Source: an archaeon
Lineage (GTDB): Archaea; Nanobdellota; Nanobdellia; Pacearchaeales; UBA284
Length of the DNA: 58,608 bases
NCBI GenBank assembly: GCA_020343435.1
Contig: CP070794.1
Coordinates: 19,694 to 78,301 of the forward strand
Direction: 5' to 3'
Part shown: piece after piece, positions 34,302 to 42,324 of the stretch
How the letters are laid out: each line of letters begins with the position of its first letter
Position numbering within the stretch: the first letter of the stretch is position 1
Program-made: the position numbers and the translations under genes
Notes under the pieces: generated by a model
The model's input: only the letters and a program-made list of their open reading frames with translations
Database searches by the model: none
Told to the model about the DNA's origin: nothing

Positions 34302-37202
34302 ATGCCACATATAAAAAAATTGCATATGCATGGTTTTAAGTCATTTGCAAAACCAACAGAAGTCTTATTTGAAAATGGGATGAATATAGTTGTAGGACCA
34401 AATGGTTCTGGTAAAAGTAATGTTGTTGATGCTATATGCTTTGTTTTAGGAAGATTAAGTGCAAAGAGTATGCGGGCTTCAAAATCAGCTCATTTAATTT
34501 ACAATGGTGGAAAACATGAAAAACCAGCTAGTGCTGCTAAAGTTAGCTTAGTTTTTGATAATACTGACAGAGGATTCTCTTTAGATGCTAATGATGTGGA
34601 GGTCTCTAGACATGTTAAGAGAGATGGGGCAAGCACTTATAAAATTAATAATGAAATTAAAACAAGACAAGAGGTTTTAGAACTGTTAGCTCAAGCAGGA
34701 ATTGATCCCACAGGTTTTAATATTATCTTACAAGCACAAATTGATACTATCATCAAGATGCGTGCAGAAGAAAAAAGAGAGATTATTGAAGAGATTGCTG
34801 GGATATCTATATATGAAGATAGAAAAGTTAAATCCTTAAGAGAATTAGAAAAAACTGAAAATAAATTAAAAGAAATTAACACTATATTAAAAGAAAGATC
34901 TGCTTTTATGAATAATCTAGAAAAAGAGAGAAAACAGGCATTAAAACATGAACATTTGAAAAAACAAGTTAAGAGATGTAAAGCTTCTGTAATAAATAAA
35001 AAAATTACAGATAAACAGAAACAAGATAAAAAAATAGATTCAGATATTGGTGAAAAACAGAAAAGTTTAACTAAGTCTAATAAAAATATTGAAGATTCTA
35101 GAAATCAAATAGAACAAAACAATAAAAGAATTATAACCATAGAGAAAAAAATAGAAAAAGAAACAGGAATAGAACAAGATAAATTAAGAGAAGTAGTTTT
35201 AGAATTAAAAACAGACTTAACTGGTTTGAATATTAAAAAAGAAAATCTTAAAGATCAAATAGGGAATACAGTAAGAAAAGAAGAGAGCAATAACGAAGAA
35301 AAATCTAGACTTGAACAAGACATAAAAGAATTAGAACAAAAATCTAAAGTTAAGGTTAGTAAATCTGAAAAAGATAAATACGACGATATAACTCAAAATA
35401 TAGAAGAGTTAAAGAAACAATTACAAGATATAGAGTTAAAACAGAAATCTTGTGATCTAAAAAAATCAGAGATTGATAGAAAAGAATTATTTTTAGAAGA
35501 AAAAAAAAGAGAAAAGAAATCTTTACAAAAAAATATATCAGAATTAGAAAAAGAAATCTCAGAGATCTCTCTAAAAGATATCAATGAAGAAGAAATAAGA
35601 AATAAAAAACACCACCACCATTCTTTATTAAAAGATACTCAATCAAAGATCCATGCTATAGAAAGAGAAGTATTAAAATTAATAACTAAAAAAGAAATTA
35701 ATAAAAAAGATGTTGAAGAAATACTATCCTTAGAACAATGTCCCAAATGCAAACAAAAAATAACCAAGGATTATAAAGAGAAACTTGTAAAAGGGGTTTG
35801 GGAGACTATTAAGGGATTAGAAAGAGAGATAGAGAATAAAGAAAAGGATAAAAAAGAAATATACAAGGAAGTATTAAAAATATCTAAAGTTATAGAAGAA
35901 TTTGTAGAAAAAGAGAAAGAAATAGCCCAGTTTTATGAACAAAAAAAGATTCTCAACTTCAAACAAACTCATTTAGACAAGGAAAAGAGCAAATTTGCAG
36001 AAATAGAAAACATTTGTGATTCTTTCAAGAATGAAATAAGTCAAATTAAGAAAGAGATTCCAGATTCTGAACGTTTAAACAGAAAACATATTGATTTGGC
36101 TAATAAAATAGAAAGATTAAAAGAAGATTTAGTCAAACTAAAACTCAAAAAACCAGTTCAATTATACATAGAAAGAGATTTTGATACAGAATCAACACTA
36201 AAAAGAAGAGAAATTGAACAATGTTCTAGAAATGTTAAACAAGCTCAGCATGATAGATTAGAATTAGAATCAAAATTAGGAGAAACTTCTAAGAAACTTA
36301 CTCAAAAAAATAAACAATTAGCTACAAAAGAGAAAGAACAAGAGATTATCGAGGGTAAATTTAAGAAAATGATTTCTGAGAAACAATTCTTACAAGAAGA
36401 AAATCATAAGACTGGATTAAAAATAAACGAATTCCAAGTTGAGAAAAACTTAATCGAACAAGGAATTAATGAATTAAAGATAGATAAAGCTAGAACTGGA
36501 GCTGAAATATCTACATTAGATAATGAATTCAAAGAATTTGAAGGTACAGAATTAATAAAAGCAGGATTAGAAGAACTAGAAAGGAAGTTAAACAATTATG
36601 AATCTCAGTTATCAGAATTGGGAAATGTAAATCTTAGAGCTCTAGAGGTTTACGACAAAGTTAGGGCAGAGTATGAAGCAATAGAGAACAAGGTTAAGAA
36701 GCTAAAAGAAGAACAAGAAGAGATTCTAAAAGTAATAGCTGAAATTGATAAGAAAAAGAAATCAGCATTTATGCAAACCTTTAATGCTATAAATAAATAT
36801 TTCTCAGAAAACTTTAATACCTTAAGTAGAAAAGGAACAGCATTTTTAGAAGTAGAGGATAAAAAAGATCCTTTTAATGGGGGGGTAAATATTCTTATTA
36901 AACTAGCCAAAGGAAAATATATGGATTCTCATGCTTTATCTGGTGGGGAAAAAGTTATTGTAGCCTTATCATTAATTTTTGCTATCCAGAAATACAAACC
37001 ATATCATTTCTATATTTTTGATGAAATAGATGCTGCTTTAGATAAAAGAAATTCTGAGAAGCTATCTGATCTGGTTGGCAAAGATGGAAAATCTCAGTAT
37101 ATTGTTATCACACATAATGATGTTATGATAAATAATGCTAAGACAATTTATGGAGCATCAATGCAAGAAGGTAAAACTAAACTTGTCGGCCTAAAAATTT
37201 AG
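34302..37202 (+). CDS. smc: SMC-family ATPase with a central CxxC zinc hook
   Basis: A 966-aa chromosome-structure ATPase. The N-terminal head is SMC-type: GFKSF, Walker A GPNGSGKSN (32-40) and the ILQAQIDTIIKMRAEEKREIIEEIAGI segment. The C-terminal head has LSGGE (879-883) and Walker B YIFDEIDAALD with D907-E908. In between are two long coiled coils (about 170-475 and 490-840). At the exact midpoint is CPKC (C480, C483) in the Rad50-hook context QCPKCKQKI. The globular hinge of about 150 aa expected in SMC is not visible, and the protein is roughly 200 aa short of usual SMCs. No scpA or mre11 gene is adjacent. This is an SMC head on a Rad50-like dimerisation hook. Confidence 0.92.
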   Translation: MPHIKKLHMHGFKSFAKPTEVLFENGMNIVVGPNGSGKSNVVDAICFVLGRLSAKSMRASKSAHLIYNGGKHEKPASAAKVSLVFDNTDRGFSLDANDVEVSRHVKRDGASTYKINNEIKTRQEVLELLAQAGIDPTGFNIILQAQIDTIIKMRAEEKREIIEEIAGISIYEDRKVKSLRELEKTENKLKEINTILKERSAFMNNLEKERKQALKHEHLKKQVKRCKASVINKKITDKQKQDKKIDSDIGEKQKSLTKSNKNIEDSRNQIEQNNKRIITIEKKIEKETGIEQDKLREVVLELKTDLTGLNIKKENLKDQIGNTVRKEESNNEEKSRLEQDIKELEQKSKVKVSKSEKDKYDDITQNIEELKKQLQDIELKQKSCDLKKSEIDRKELFLEEKKREKKSLQKNISELEKEISEISLKDINEEEIRNKKHHHHSLLKDTQSKIHAIEREVLKLITKKEINKKDVEEILSLEQCPKCKQKITKDYKEKLVKGVWETIKGLEREIENKEKDKKEIYKEVLKISKVIEEFVEKEKEIAQFYEQKKILNFKQTHLDKEKSKFAEIENICDSFKNEISQIKKEIPDSERLNRKHIDLANKIERLKEDLVKLKLKKPVQLYIERDFDTESTLKRREIEQCSRNVKQAQHDRLELESKLGETSKKLTQKNKQLATKEKEQEIIEGKFKKMISEKQFLQEENHKTGLKINEFQVEKNLIEQGINELKIDKARTGAEISTLDNEFKEFEGTELIKAGLEELERKLNNYESQLSELGNVNLRALEVYDKVRAEYEAIENKVKKLKEEQEEILKVIAEIDKKKKSAFMQTFNAINKYFSENFNTLSRKGTAFLEVEDKKDPFNGGVNILIKLAKGKYMDSHALSGGEKVIVALSLIFAIQKYKPYHFYIFDEIDAALDKRNSEKLSDLVGKDGKSQYIVITHNDVMINNAKTIYGASMQEGKTKLVGLKI

Positions 37203-37516
37203 AATTGTACTGTAATTGGCCTATTCTTTAATTTTTCCATCTCTCTTATATATCTCTTAGTTCCTTCTACTGTTTTTATGTAATACAATGCTTTTTTACA
37301 TCTCTCAAAGAAAGAATTAATATTCTCTTTATTAACCCAAGGCATATTTATGAGATCCTCCATAAACACTCTAAAATCTTCAAGTAATTGTCCTGGGGAT
37401 TTGTTTAGGTTAAAGACATATGGGATTTTCCCCCCAATCATACTATGTACTCTTATCCTTACCTTTACTTGACCTTTCTTTATATCAAGACTTTCAGATT
37501 CTATTTCCCCTTGCAT
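37199..37516 (-). CDS. uncharacterised 105-aa protein
   Basis: Not recognised. The first half is beta-rich (EIESESLDIKKGQVKVRIRVHSMIGGKIPYVFNL). The second half is helical and charged, with a conserved-looking WVNKENINSFFERCKKALYYIKTVEGTKRYI. No signal peptide or membrane segment is visible. It has its own TATA box (GTTTAAAAAC on the minus strand, about 25 nt upstream, leaderless) and overlaps the end of smc by 4 bp tail to tail. Convergent orientation gives no operon evidence for a link to SMC. Confidence 0.7.
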   Translation of the reverse strand: MQGEIESESLDIKKGQVKVRIRVHSMIGGKIPYVFNLNKSPGQLLEDFRVFMEDLINMPWVNKENINSFFERCKKALYYIKTVEGTKRYIREMEKLKNRPITVQF

Positions 37517-37547
37517 CTTTTAAATTAATAACTAAAGTTTTTAAACT

Positions 37548-39941
37548 TTACTTTTTATTATTTTTTGGTTTTTCTTCAACTTCCTCTTCAAAGAATGAGA
37601 ATATTTTTTTACCTAATCCAGACATTAAAATGATTATGATAATTATGATTACTATTGCTCCGATGATATACCCTTGATATGCTTTAAAGAAACTTATCTT
37701 TGGTCCTGTTTCTTCTATTGTATCTCCAGTAATATCTGGGGTTTCTTCAATCTCTTCTTCACTCTCTTCCTCTTCAGCTTCTGCTTCCTCCTCTGTTTCT
37801 TCAGTTTCAACTTCTTCTTCTGGTTCTTCCTCCTCTTCTTCAAGAGTTTCTTCACCCTCTATAATAGTTATTTTAATCCTATTACTTGGAACAATGTTAT
37901 CCCCATCACTTGTATAAATAGTCATATCCCTTTCTCCTTCAAAATCTATTGGAGCAGTTATTGTTAATTCATTTCCAGATATCTTAATTCCAATATTTAA
38001 TGGTTTGATTGTTGTAAAGAATAAGTCTTCTCCTTCAGGATCTTCAAAATACTCTGAAAGATCTATTGTCATCTCTTCTCCAGTTTCTAATTCAATATCT
38101 GGAATCTCTTTCAATAATTTTGGTTCTTTATTTCCCCCCTCTTTTTCAACATCTTCTACTGCTCTTGATCTGAATAAACTAGCAAAGAAATCTGCAATAG
38201 CTTCAAAAAATCCCTTCTTTTTTGGTTTTTCTTCTTCAGTTATTGTATCTCCAGTTATATCTGGTTCTTCTTCCTCTTCTCCTTCTGGAGTTATTTCAGG
38301 ACCTTCAATTTCTTTTAGTACTTTTACTTGAATTGTTGATGATGAAACAATTGTAGAATCTTTTAATCTTGCTGTTACAGTCAAATCATAGTTATCTACT
38401 GTTGTTTCTATTGATGGAGCTAAATAAACGTAAAGTGTTTCAGCTTTTCCTGATTCTAGAGTTAATGTTCCTGGATTTATCTGAGAGAAACTTGCTGCTG
38501 TTCCTGAAAGTTCTATAATGTATTCAGCTGTTTTCTCTCCTTTATTCTCTAAATTAAATTGAATTGTGCCTGAAGAATCTCTATTAATCTCAAACACACT
38601 TTCTTCTGTAGTTAATTCTGGTTTGTAACAGTCCCCCACACTTATTGTTGTTAAAGTTAGTTTTGTATCATCTTCAAGTTCTGTTGTTGGATCTTTTGCT
38701 TTTACAATAATAGCATAATCTGCAGATCTCTCATCTTGGCCTGGAGCAACTGTTAATTGTATTTCTTGTTCTTTTCCTGCTTCAAGAGTTACTTCTGTCT
38801 CAGATAATGAAACCCATTCTGGCGCTGTTAATTGAATATCAAAGGTGTTTTCGAATTTTCCTGTGTTTCTTATTGTGACAGGGTAGGTATTTGTTAATCC
38901 ATTACAAATCTTATCCATTTCTTTTTCTAGTTCCACTGAAACACCATAACAAGAACTTACTTTTAATGATATATCTTCTTCTCTGAGAACCTTTCCTCTT
39001 TCAGAAAGAGTTTCAACATTTGCTGAAAAATCTCCTTCTGTCCCAAATGGAGGATTAATAATAAGATTAAAGAATTCTTCTTCTTCACTTTCAACCCTAA
39101 TGTTTCTTTTATCTAAAGAAACCCAGGAAGGAGCATCTAGATTTATATCATAACTATTGTCTGCTGTTCCAAGATTTTTTATTCCAATTGGTAAGGTTAT
39201 CCTTTCATCTTCACAAAGTTCCTTATAATTATCAGTATTTAATATATAATCATAACAAGCAGCAACTTCAAAATCAAAAGAAGCTGTTGCTTCAGCATGT
39301 CTTGAATCAGATCTAACTTTGAACAAGATATCATAATCTCCTGAAACATCGCATGGAGCATTGATTTGTGCTCCGATATTCACAGAAGAATCTTTTGCTA
39401 ATGTAAAACTAGTTCCTGACAAAGTTACCCAGGATGAACCTGCTCCTTCAACACTTAATCTATAATATTCCAAATAACTTCCTTTATTCATTAATGTTAA
39501 TTCTACATTTGTTCCTTCACATGCACATATCTTATCTGATGAAGGATCAACTGTTAATTCTGTTCTATGACAGTTTTCTACGACAATCTCATGAGTTATC
39601 CTTTTTGAATCACTTGACCCAGAGATTAGAATTTCAAGATTATAAGTTCCTGGAGCAATCCTTGTTGATGGAGTAATATAGATAAAAACACTTTTTGTTT
39701 GTCCTCCTTCTATGTAGAACCCAGAAGGGACAGCTGTTGAGAAAGTAGCAGCACTTCCTGATAAACTTATGGTAAAAGAATCAGAAACAGTAGATGTTAT
39801 TTGCTCTTCTATTAAGATAGTTGATGAAGGACATACCACATTTGTTTCTAGTTCTGTATTTACAGATATAGTTGCACTTGCCTGAAACATAAATACAATT
39901 AGCAATACTGCAAATAAAATAAATAAAATGTTTTTTTTCAT
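37548..39941 (-). CDS. surface protein with repeated NEW3/CARDB-like beta domains
   Basis: A 797-aa secreted, membrane-anchored protein. A signal peptide (1-24) is followed by at least five beta-sandwich domains of about 100 residues, each with a Cys and phrases such as NTGKFENTFDIQLTAPEWVSLS or NKGSYLEYYRLSVEGAGSSWVTLS, the pattern of NEW3/CARDB-type domains. Then come a cadherin-like segment (LSEYFEDPEGEDLFFTT), a Glu-rich linker (about 694-733) and one membrane helix (about 752-780) with a basic tail. Likely a structural or adhesive envelope component. It lies downstream of the S-layer-like gene in the same direction but has its own TATA box near 39984-39993. Confidence 0.8.
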   Translation of the reverse strand: MKKNILFILFAVLLIVFMFQASATISVNTELETNVVCPSSTILIEEQITSTVSDSFTISLSGSAATFSTAVPSGFYIEGGQTKSVFIYITPSTRIAPGTYNLEILISGSSDSKRITHEIVVENCHRTELTVDPSSDKICACEGTNVELTLMNKGSYLEYYRLSVEGAGSSWVTLSGTSFTLAKDSSVNIGAQINAPCDVSGDYDILFKVRSDSRHAEATASFDFEVAACYDYILNTDNYKELCEDERITLPIGIKNLGTADNSYDINLDAPSWVSLDKRNIRVESEEEEFFNLIINPPFGTEGDFSANVETLSERGKVLREEDISLKVSSCYGVSVELEKEMDKICNGLTNTYPVTIRNTGKFENTFDIQLTAPEWVSLSETEVTLEAGKEQEIQLTVAPGQDERSADYAIIVKAKDPTTELEDDTKLTLTTISVGDCYKPELTTEESVFEINRDSSGTIQFNLENKGEKTAEYIIELSGTAASFSQINPGTLTLESGKAETLYVYLAPSIETTVDNYDLTVTARLKDSTIVSSSTIQVKVLKEIEGPEITPEGEEEEEPDITGDTITEEEKPKKKGFFEAIADFFASLFRSRAVEDVEKEGGNKEPKLLKEIPDIELETGEEMTIDLSEYFEDPEGEDLFFTTIKPLNIGIKISGNELTITAPIDFEGERDMTIYTSDGDNIVPSNRIKITIIEGEETLEEEEEEPEEEVETEETEEEAEAEEEESEEEIEETPDITGDTIEETGPKISFFKAYQGYIIGAIVIIIIIIILMSGLGKKIFSFFEEEVEEKPKNNKK

Positions 39942-40015
39942 CTCTTCTACTATCTTTTTTCTATTGAGAAATAGACAAAAAACGTATAAAAATATTGTTG
40001 CAAACTAACATAAGT

Positions 40016-40044
40016 ATTCTAGAATACCCTTTTGGTATTAGAAT
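40016..40044. repeat. hairpin containing a 14-bp palindrome
   Basis: GTATTCTAGAATAC at 40014-40027 is a perfect palindrome. The alternative fold pairs ATTCTA/TAGAAT and ATACC/GGTAT around a CTTTT loop, with a 2-nt bulge. It lies between the S-layer-like gene's U-tracts and the NEW3 gene's promoter, so it may be a terminator part or an operator. Confidence 0.45.
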
Positions 40045-40051
40045 TAAGTGA

Positions 40052-40093
40052 TAAAAATTAAAAAAGAAAAAAAGAAAAAAATAAACTAAAAAA
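40052..40093 (-). terminator. U-tract terminator of the S-layer-like gene
   Basis: On the minus strand the region downstream of the stop reads as four consecutive oligo-T tracts of six or seven T separated by single bases. It is the strongest U-tract region in the window, consistent with a highly expressed gene. Confidence 0.6.
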
Positions 40094-40109
40094 CCTTAGC
40101 CTTTTGGGT
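40094..40109. repeat. 16-nt element repeated near ftsZ
   Basis: CCTTAGCCTTTTGGGT lies 4 nt beyond the stop of the S-layer-like gene. Its exact reverse complement is at 48379-48394, 14 nt beyond the ftsZ stop. The two copies are in opposite orientation relative to their genes. Confidence 0.55.
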
Positions 40110-40113
40110 GAGT

Positions 40114-41433
40114 TTAGTAGTAACTTTCTTCAGGTCTCTCTTCGTTAGCCCTTCTTGTTAAAAGTACTATAAGCAATATAACAATTATTGCAGCAAGTAC
40201 AATTCCTATTGTAAGTAAAGCGTCTCTAAAACCGAAGTAACCTTTTCCATCTCCAACGTTTGCAATGAAGTTGAATCTTTGACTATCTTCTCCATGTTCT
40301 ACTTCAACAGAGAATAAGTGTTCAGCTTCAACAGCATCACTCTCAACATTAACGTTGATAGTTACTAATCTACTTTCTCCTGGTTCGAGGTCAAATGATG
40401 CAGGCAATACTTCTGTAGTTGCCCAATCTTCTGTGTTACTTACACTAACCAAGATTCTTTGTTCTGTTACATCGTTGTTTGCAACAATCAATGAGTAAGT
40501 TGCAGTATCTCCTGCACGAACATCATTTCTTGTTACTTGTGGTGTAACTTCAATGTCTCCACTGACAACACCATATCTTTCAACAACAAATCCAACAGTT
40601 TCCCAGGTTCTTAAATTCCTGTTGTATGCTTCAAGTTCAAGAGCATATGCTCCAGATTGTGCATTTCTTGGAATATCAAGAACTATTGTCTTGGATACTG
40701 TATCCTCATCATCGTCATTATCGTAAGCTGCTAAGTCTCCTAAATAGAAAATTTGGGAGATTCCTAAATCAGCTACACTTGCTCTCAAGTAGACATCTTC
40801 AGCTTCTTCTTCACCTGTGTTCTTCACAACAACACTTGCTTCTAGCTCATCTCCAGCTTCAACAACTTGGTGTCTTAAGTTAAGATTCATTATTCTTAAC
40901 TGTCTAGCTAATCTTTGGACAACTCCATCGATTTCAGCTTCGTTTACACCACTTACTCTATCATCTGCTTTGATTTCAACTTCCATGACAAAATCGTCTG
41001 TACCGTCTACTTTCCAGTCAGATGGTATGTCTAAAGATAAGAACTCAGCATATTCAAGTCCTGCATAGACATTGAATTTCCTTGTTTCATATCTTAGGTC
41101 TCCGCTGTTGTCGCTTATGTCAACAATAACTCTAGCATTATCAAGATCTGTTCTGGATTCAAAGATCACAGTTACAGGAACGTTTTGTCCACGTTCAAGT
41201 CCTGGAACAGCTACTTGTCTTCCTTCACACAAGTATGTAACTTGTGTGGTGTTGGTTAAGTTTGATGGTTCACACCATCCTTCCCAAACAAGTTCGCCTT
41301 TGACTCTTACCTTCATCTTAGTAATGTCAACGTTTGTTTCAGTCCATGTATCTGATGTAGTCACTGCCATAGACATAGCTGGAACTAAAAGCAATGCCAA
41401 AATGGCTAAAACTAAAAATGCTTTTGTGTTCAT
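40114..41433 (-). CDS. probable S-layer-type surface protein
   Basis: A 439-aa protein: signal peptide 1-23 (LAILALLLVPAMSMAV), three beta-sandwich domains (about 30-150, 180-290, 295-395) with CARDB/NEW3-like phrases (VKNTGEEEAEDVYLRASV; YSLIVANNDVTEQRILVSV), a C-terminal membrane helix (about 405-425) and a short RRANEERPEE tail. The body is very acidic. Base use is visibly less AT-rich than in the neighbours, with many C-ending codons (GAC, AAC, GTC), as expected for an abundant protein, and strong U-tracts follow the stop. An S-layer or major envelope protein is the best reading; no S-layer family was recognised by sequence. Confidence 0.65.
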   Translation of the reverse strand: MNTKAFLVLAILALLLVPAMSMAVTTSDTWTETNVDITKMKVRVKGELVWEGWCEPSNLTNTTQVTYLCEGRQVAVPGLERGQNVPVTVIFESRTDLDNARVIVDISDNSGDLRYETRKFNVYAGLEYAEFLSLDIPSDWKVDGTDDFVMEVEIKADDRVSGVNEAEIDGVVQRLARQLRIMNLNLRHQVVEAGDELEASVVVKNTGEEEAEDVYLRASVADLGISQIFYLGDLAAYDNDDDEDTVSKTIVLDIPRNAQSGAYALELEAYNRNLRTWETVGFVVERYGVVSGDIEVTPQVTRNDVRAGDTATYSLIVANNDVTEQRILVSVSNTEDWATTEVLPASFDLEPGESRLVTINVNVESDAVEAEHLFSVEVEHGEDSQRFNFIANVGDGKGYFGFRDALLTIGIVLAAIIVILLIVLLTRRANEERPEESYY

Positions 41434-41484
41434 TTTTCTTCTTTTATTTATTTTTAAAATTGTTATTATTTTTAAGTTAAGTCA

Positions 41485-41537
41485 CTTTAAAAAGCTTTGT
41501 ATACGACGGTGTTTGTTACCCACTACTTGGGGTAACA
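41485..41537 (-). promoter_or_regulatory. promoter and inverted repeat upstream of the S-layer-like gene
   Basis: On the minus strand a TATA box CTTTTTAAAG (41485-41494) gives a leader of about 30 nt. Upstream of it lie ACCGTCGTA (41502-41510) and the inverted repeat TGTTACCC / GGGTAACA (41514-41521 and 41530-41537, 8-nt spacer), a candidate operator. The repeat touches the stop of the upstream nfo-like gene, so it could instead be that gene's 3' hairpin. Confidence 0.45.
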
Positions 41538-41538
41538 T

Positions 41539-42324
41539 TTACAGCTTCAGTGATTTTAGAATTCGAATTCCTTTTATTGAATCTAAAAATGGTTCAGGAC
41601 TTTCATTAATTACATTAGCATTTAACTTATATTTTTTAAAAAAAGGTAAAAGTTTTTTCCAGTTTTTTTCTGGAGTAACAACATGTCTTCTTTCACCTTT
41701 TTCTGAGTACTCAATTCCTGAGAAATGGCAGTACAGAGTTCCTAACTTTGCTCTTTTTATTTTTCTAAATACTTTATCATAATCAATTTTCTGATCTCTT
41801 GCTTCCATATGTGCAAAATCAATACACAAAAAGCAATTTGTTTCTCTAACTAGGAGTAACAATTCATCTATTGATCCAAACTGTGATTTTTTACCTGTTG
41901 TTTCTGGTGCAAGTTTAACATTCCATCTATTTTTCTTAATTATCCTTTGCATTTCTCGAATTCTTTTTTTCACAACATCATAAGTTTGTTTTGGGGTCTT
42001 TTTTTGATAGTATGCTGCATGAAAAGTTACATAATTTGCACCAACATAATGACCCATTTCACAGCAATCTAGAATTCTTTTCATACTTTGTTCTACTTTT
42101 TTAGGGTCTTCTGAATTTAGATTAACCCAGTATTGTGCATGGATTGATAATTGGATCCCTAATTCTTTAGCTGCCTTACCAATTTTCTCAGCATCTTCTT
42201 TTTTTAGCCAGACTTGGTAATTAAAAGGAATCTCTGCACAAAAAATTCCTGCTTTTTTGTATTGTTCTAAAAAATCTAGAGCTTCTTTTGCTCCACCAAT
42301 TCCTACAGGACCCAGCTTAATCAT
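41539..42324 (-). CDS. nfo: endonuclease IV-like AP endonuclease
   Basis: A 261-aa TIM-barrel protein of the AP endonuclease family 2. The metal-ligand positions of endonuclease IV are recognisable: SIHAQYWVNL, YVTFHAAYYQ, LAPETTGKKSQFGS, CIDFAHMEARD and CHFSGIEYSEKGERRHV. It should cut DNA 5' to abasic sites in base-excision repair. It is slightly shorter than bacterial Nfo (about 280 aa). The start overlaps the DNA ligase stop by 4 bp, giving a natural repair pair. A non-DNA sugar isomerase of the same fold is an alternative, made less likely by this context. Confidence 0.85.
   Translation of the reverse strand: MIKLGPVGIGGAKEALDFLEQYKKAGIFCAEIPFNYQVWLKKEDAEKIGKAAKELGIQLSIHAQYWVNLNSEDPKKVEQSMKRILDCCEMGHYVGANYVTFHAAYYQKKTPKQTYDVVKKRIREMQRIIKKNRWNVKLAPETTGKKSQFGSIDELLLLVRETNCFLCIDFAHMEARDQKIDYDKVFRKIKRAKLGTLYCHFSGIEYSEKGERRHVVTPEKNWKKLLPFFKKYKLNANVINESPEPFLDSIKGIRILKSLKL

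Noticed and set aside
34302-37202. Rad50
   Set aside because: The CxxC hook suggests Rad50, but both heads are SMC-like (GFKSF, QAQIDTI, LSGGEK...FDEIDAALD) and no Mre11 gene is adjacent.
41072-41782. Long plus-strand open frame across the S-layer-like and nfo genes
   Set aside because: It is antisense to two well supported genes, has low-complexity composition and no promoter; a shadow frame.
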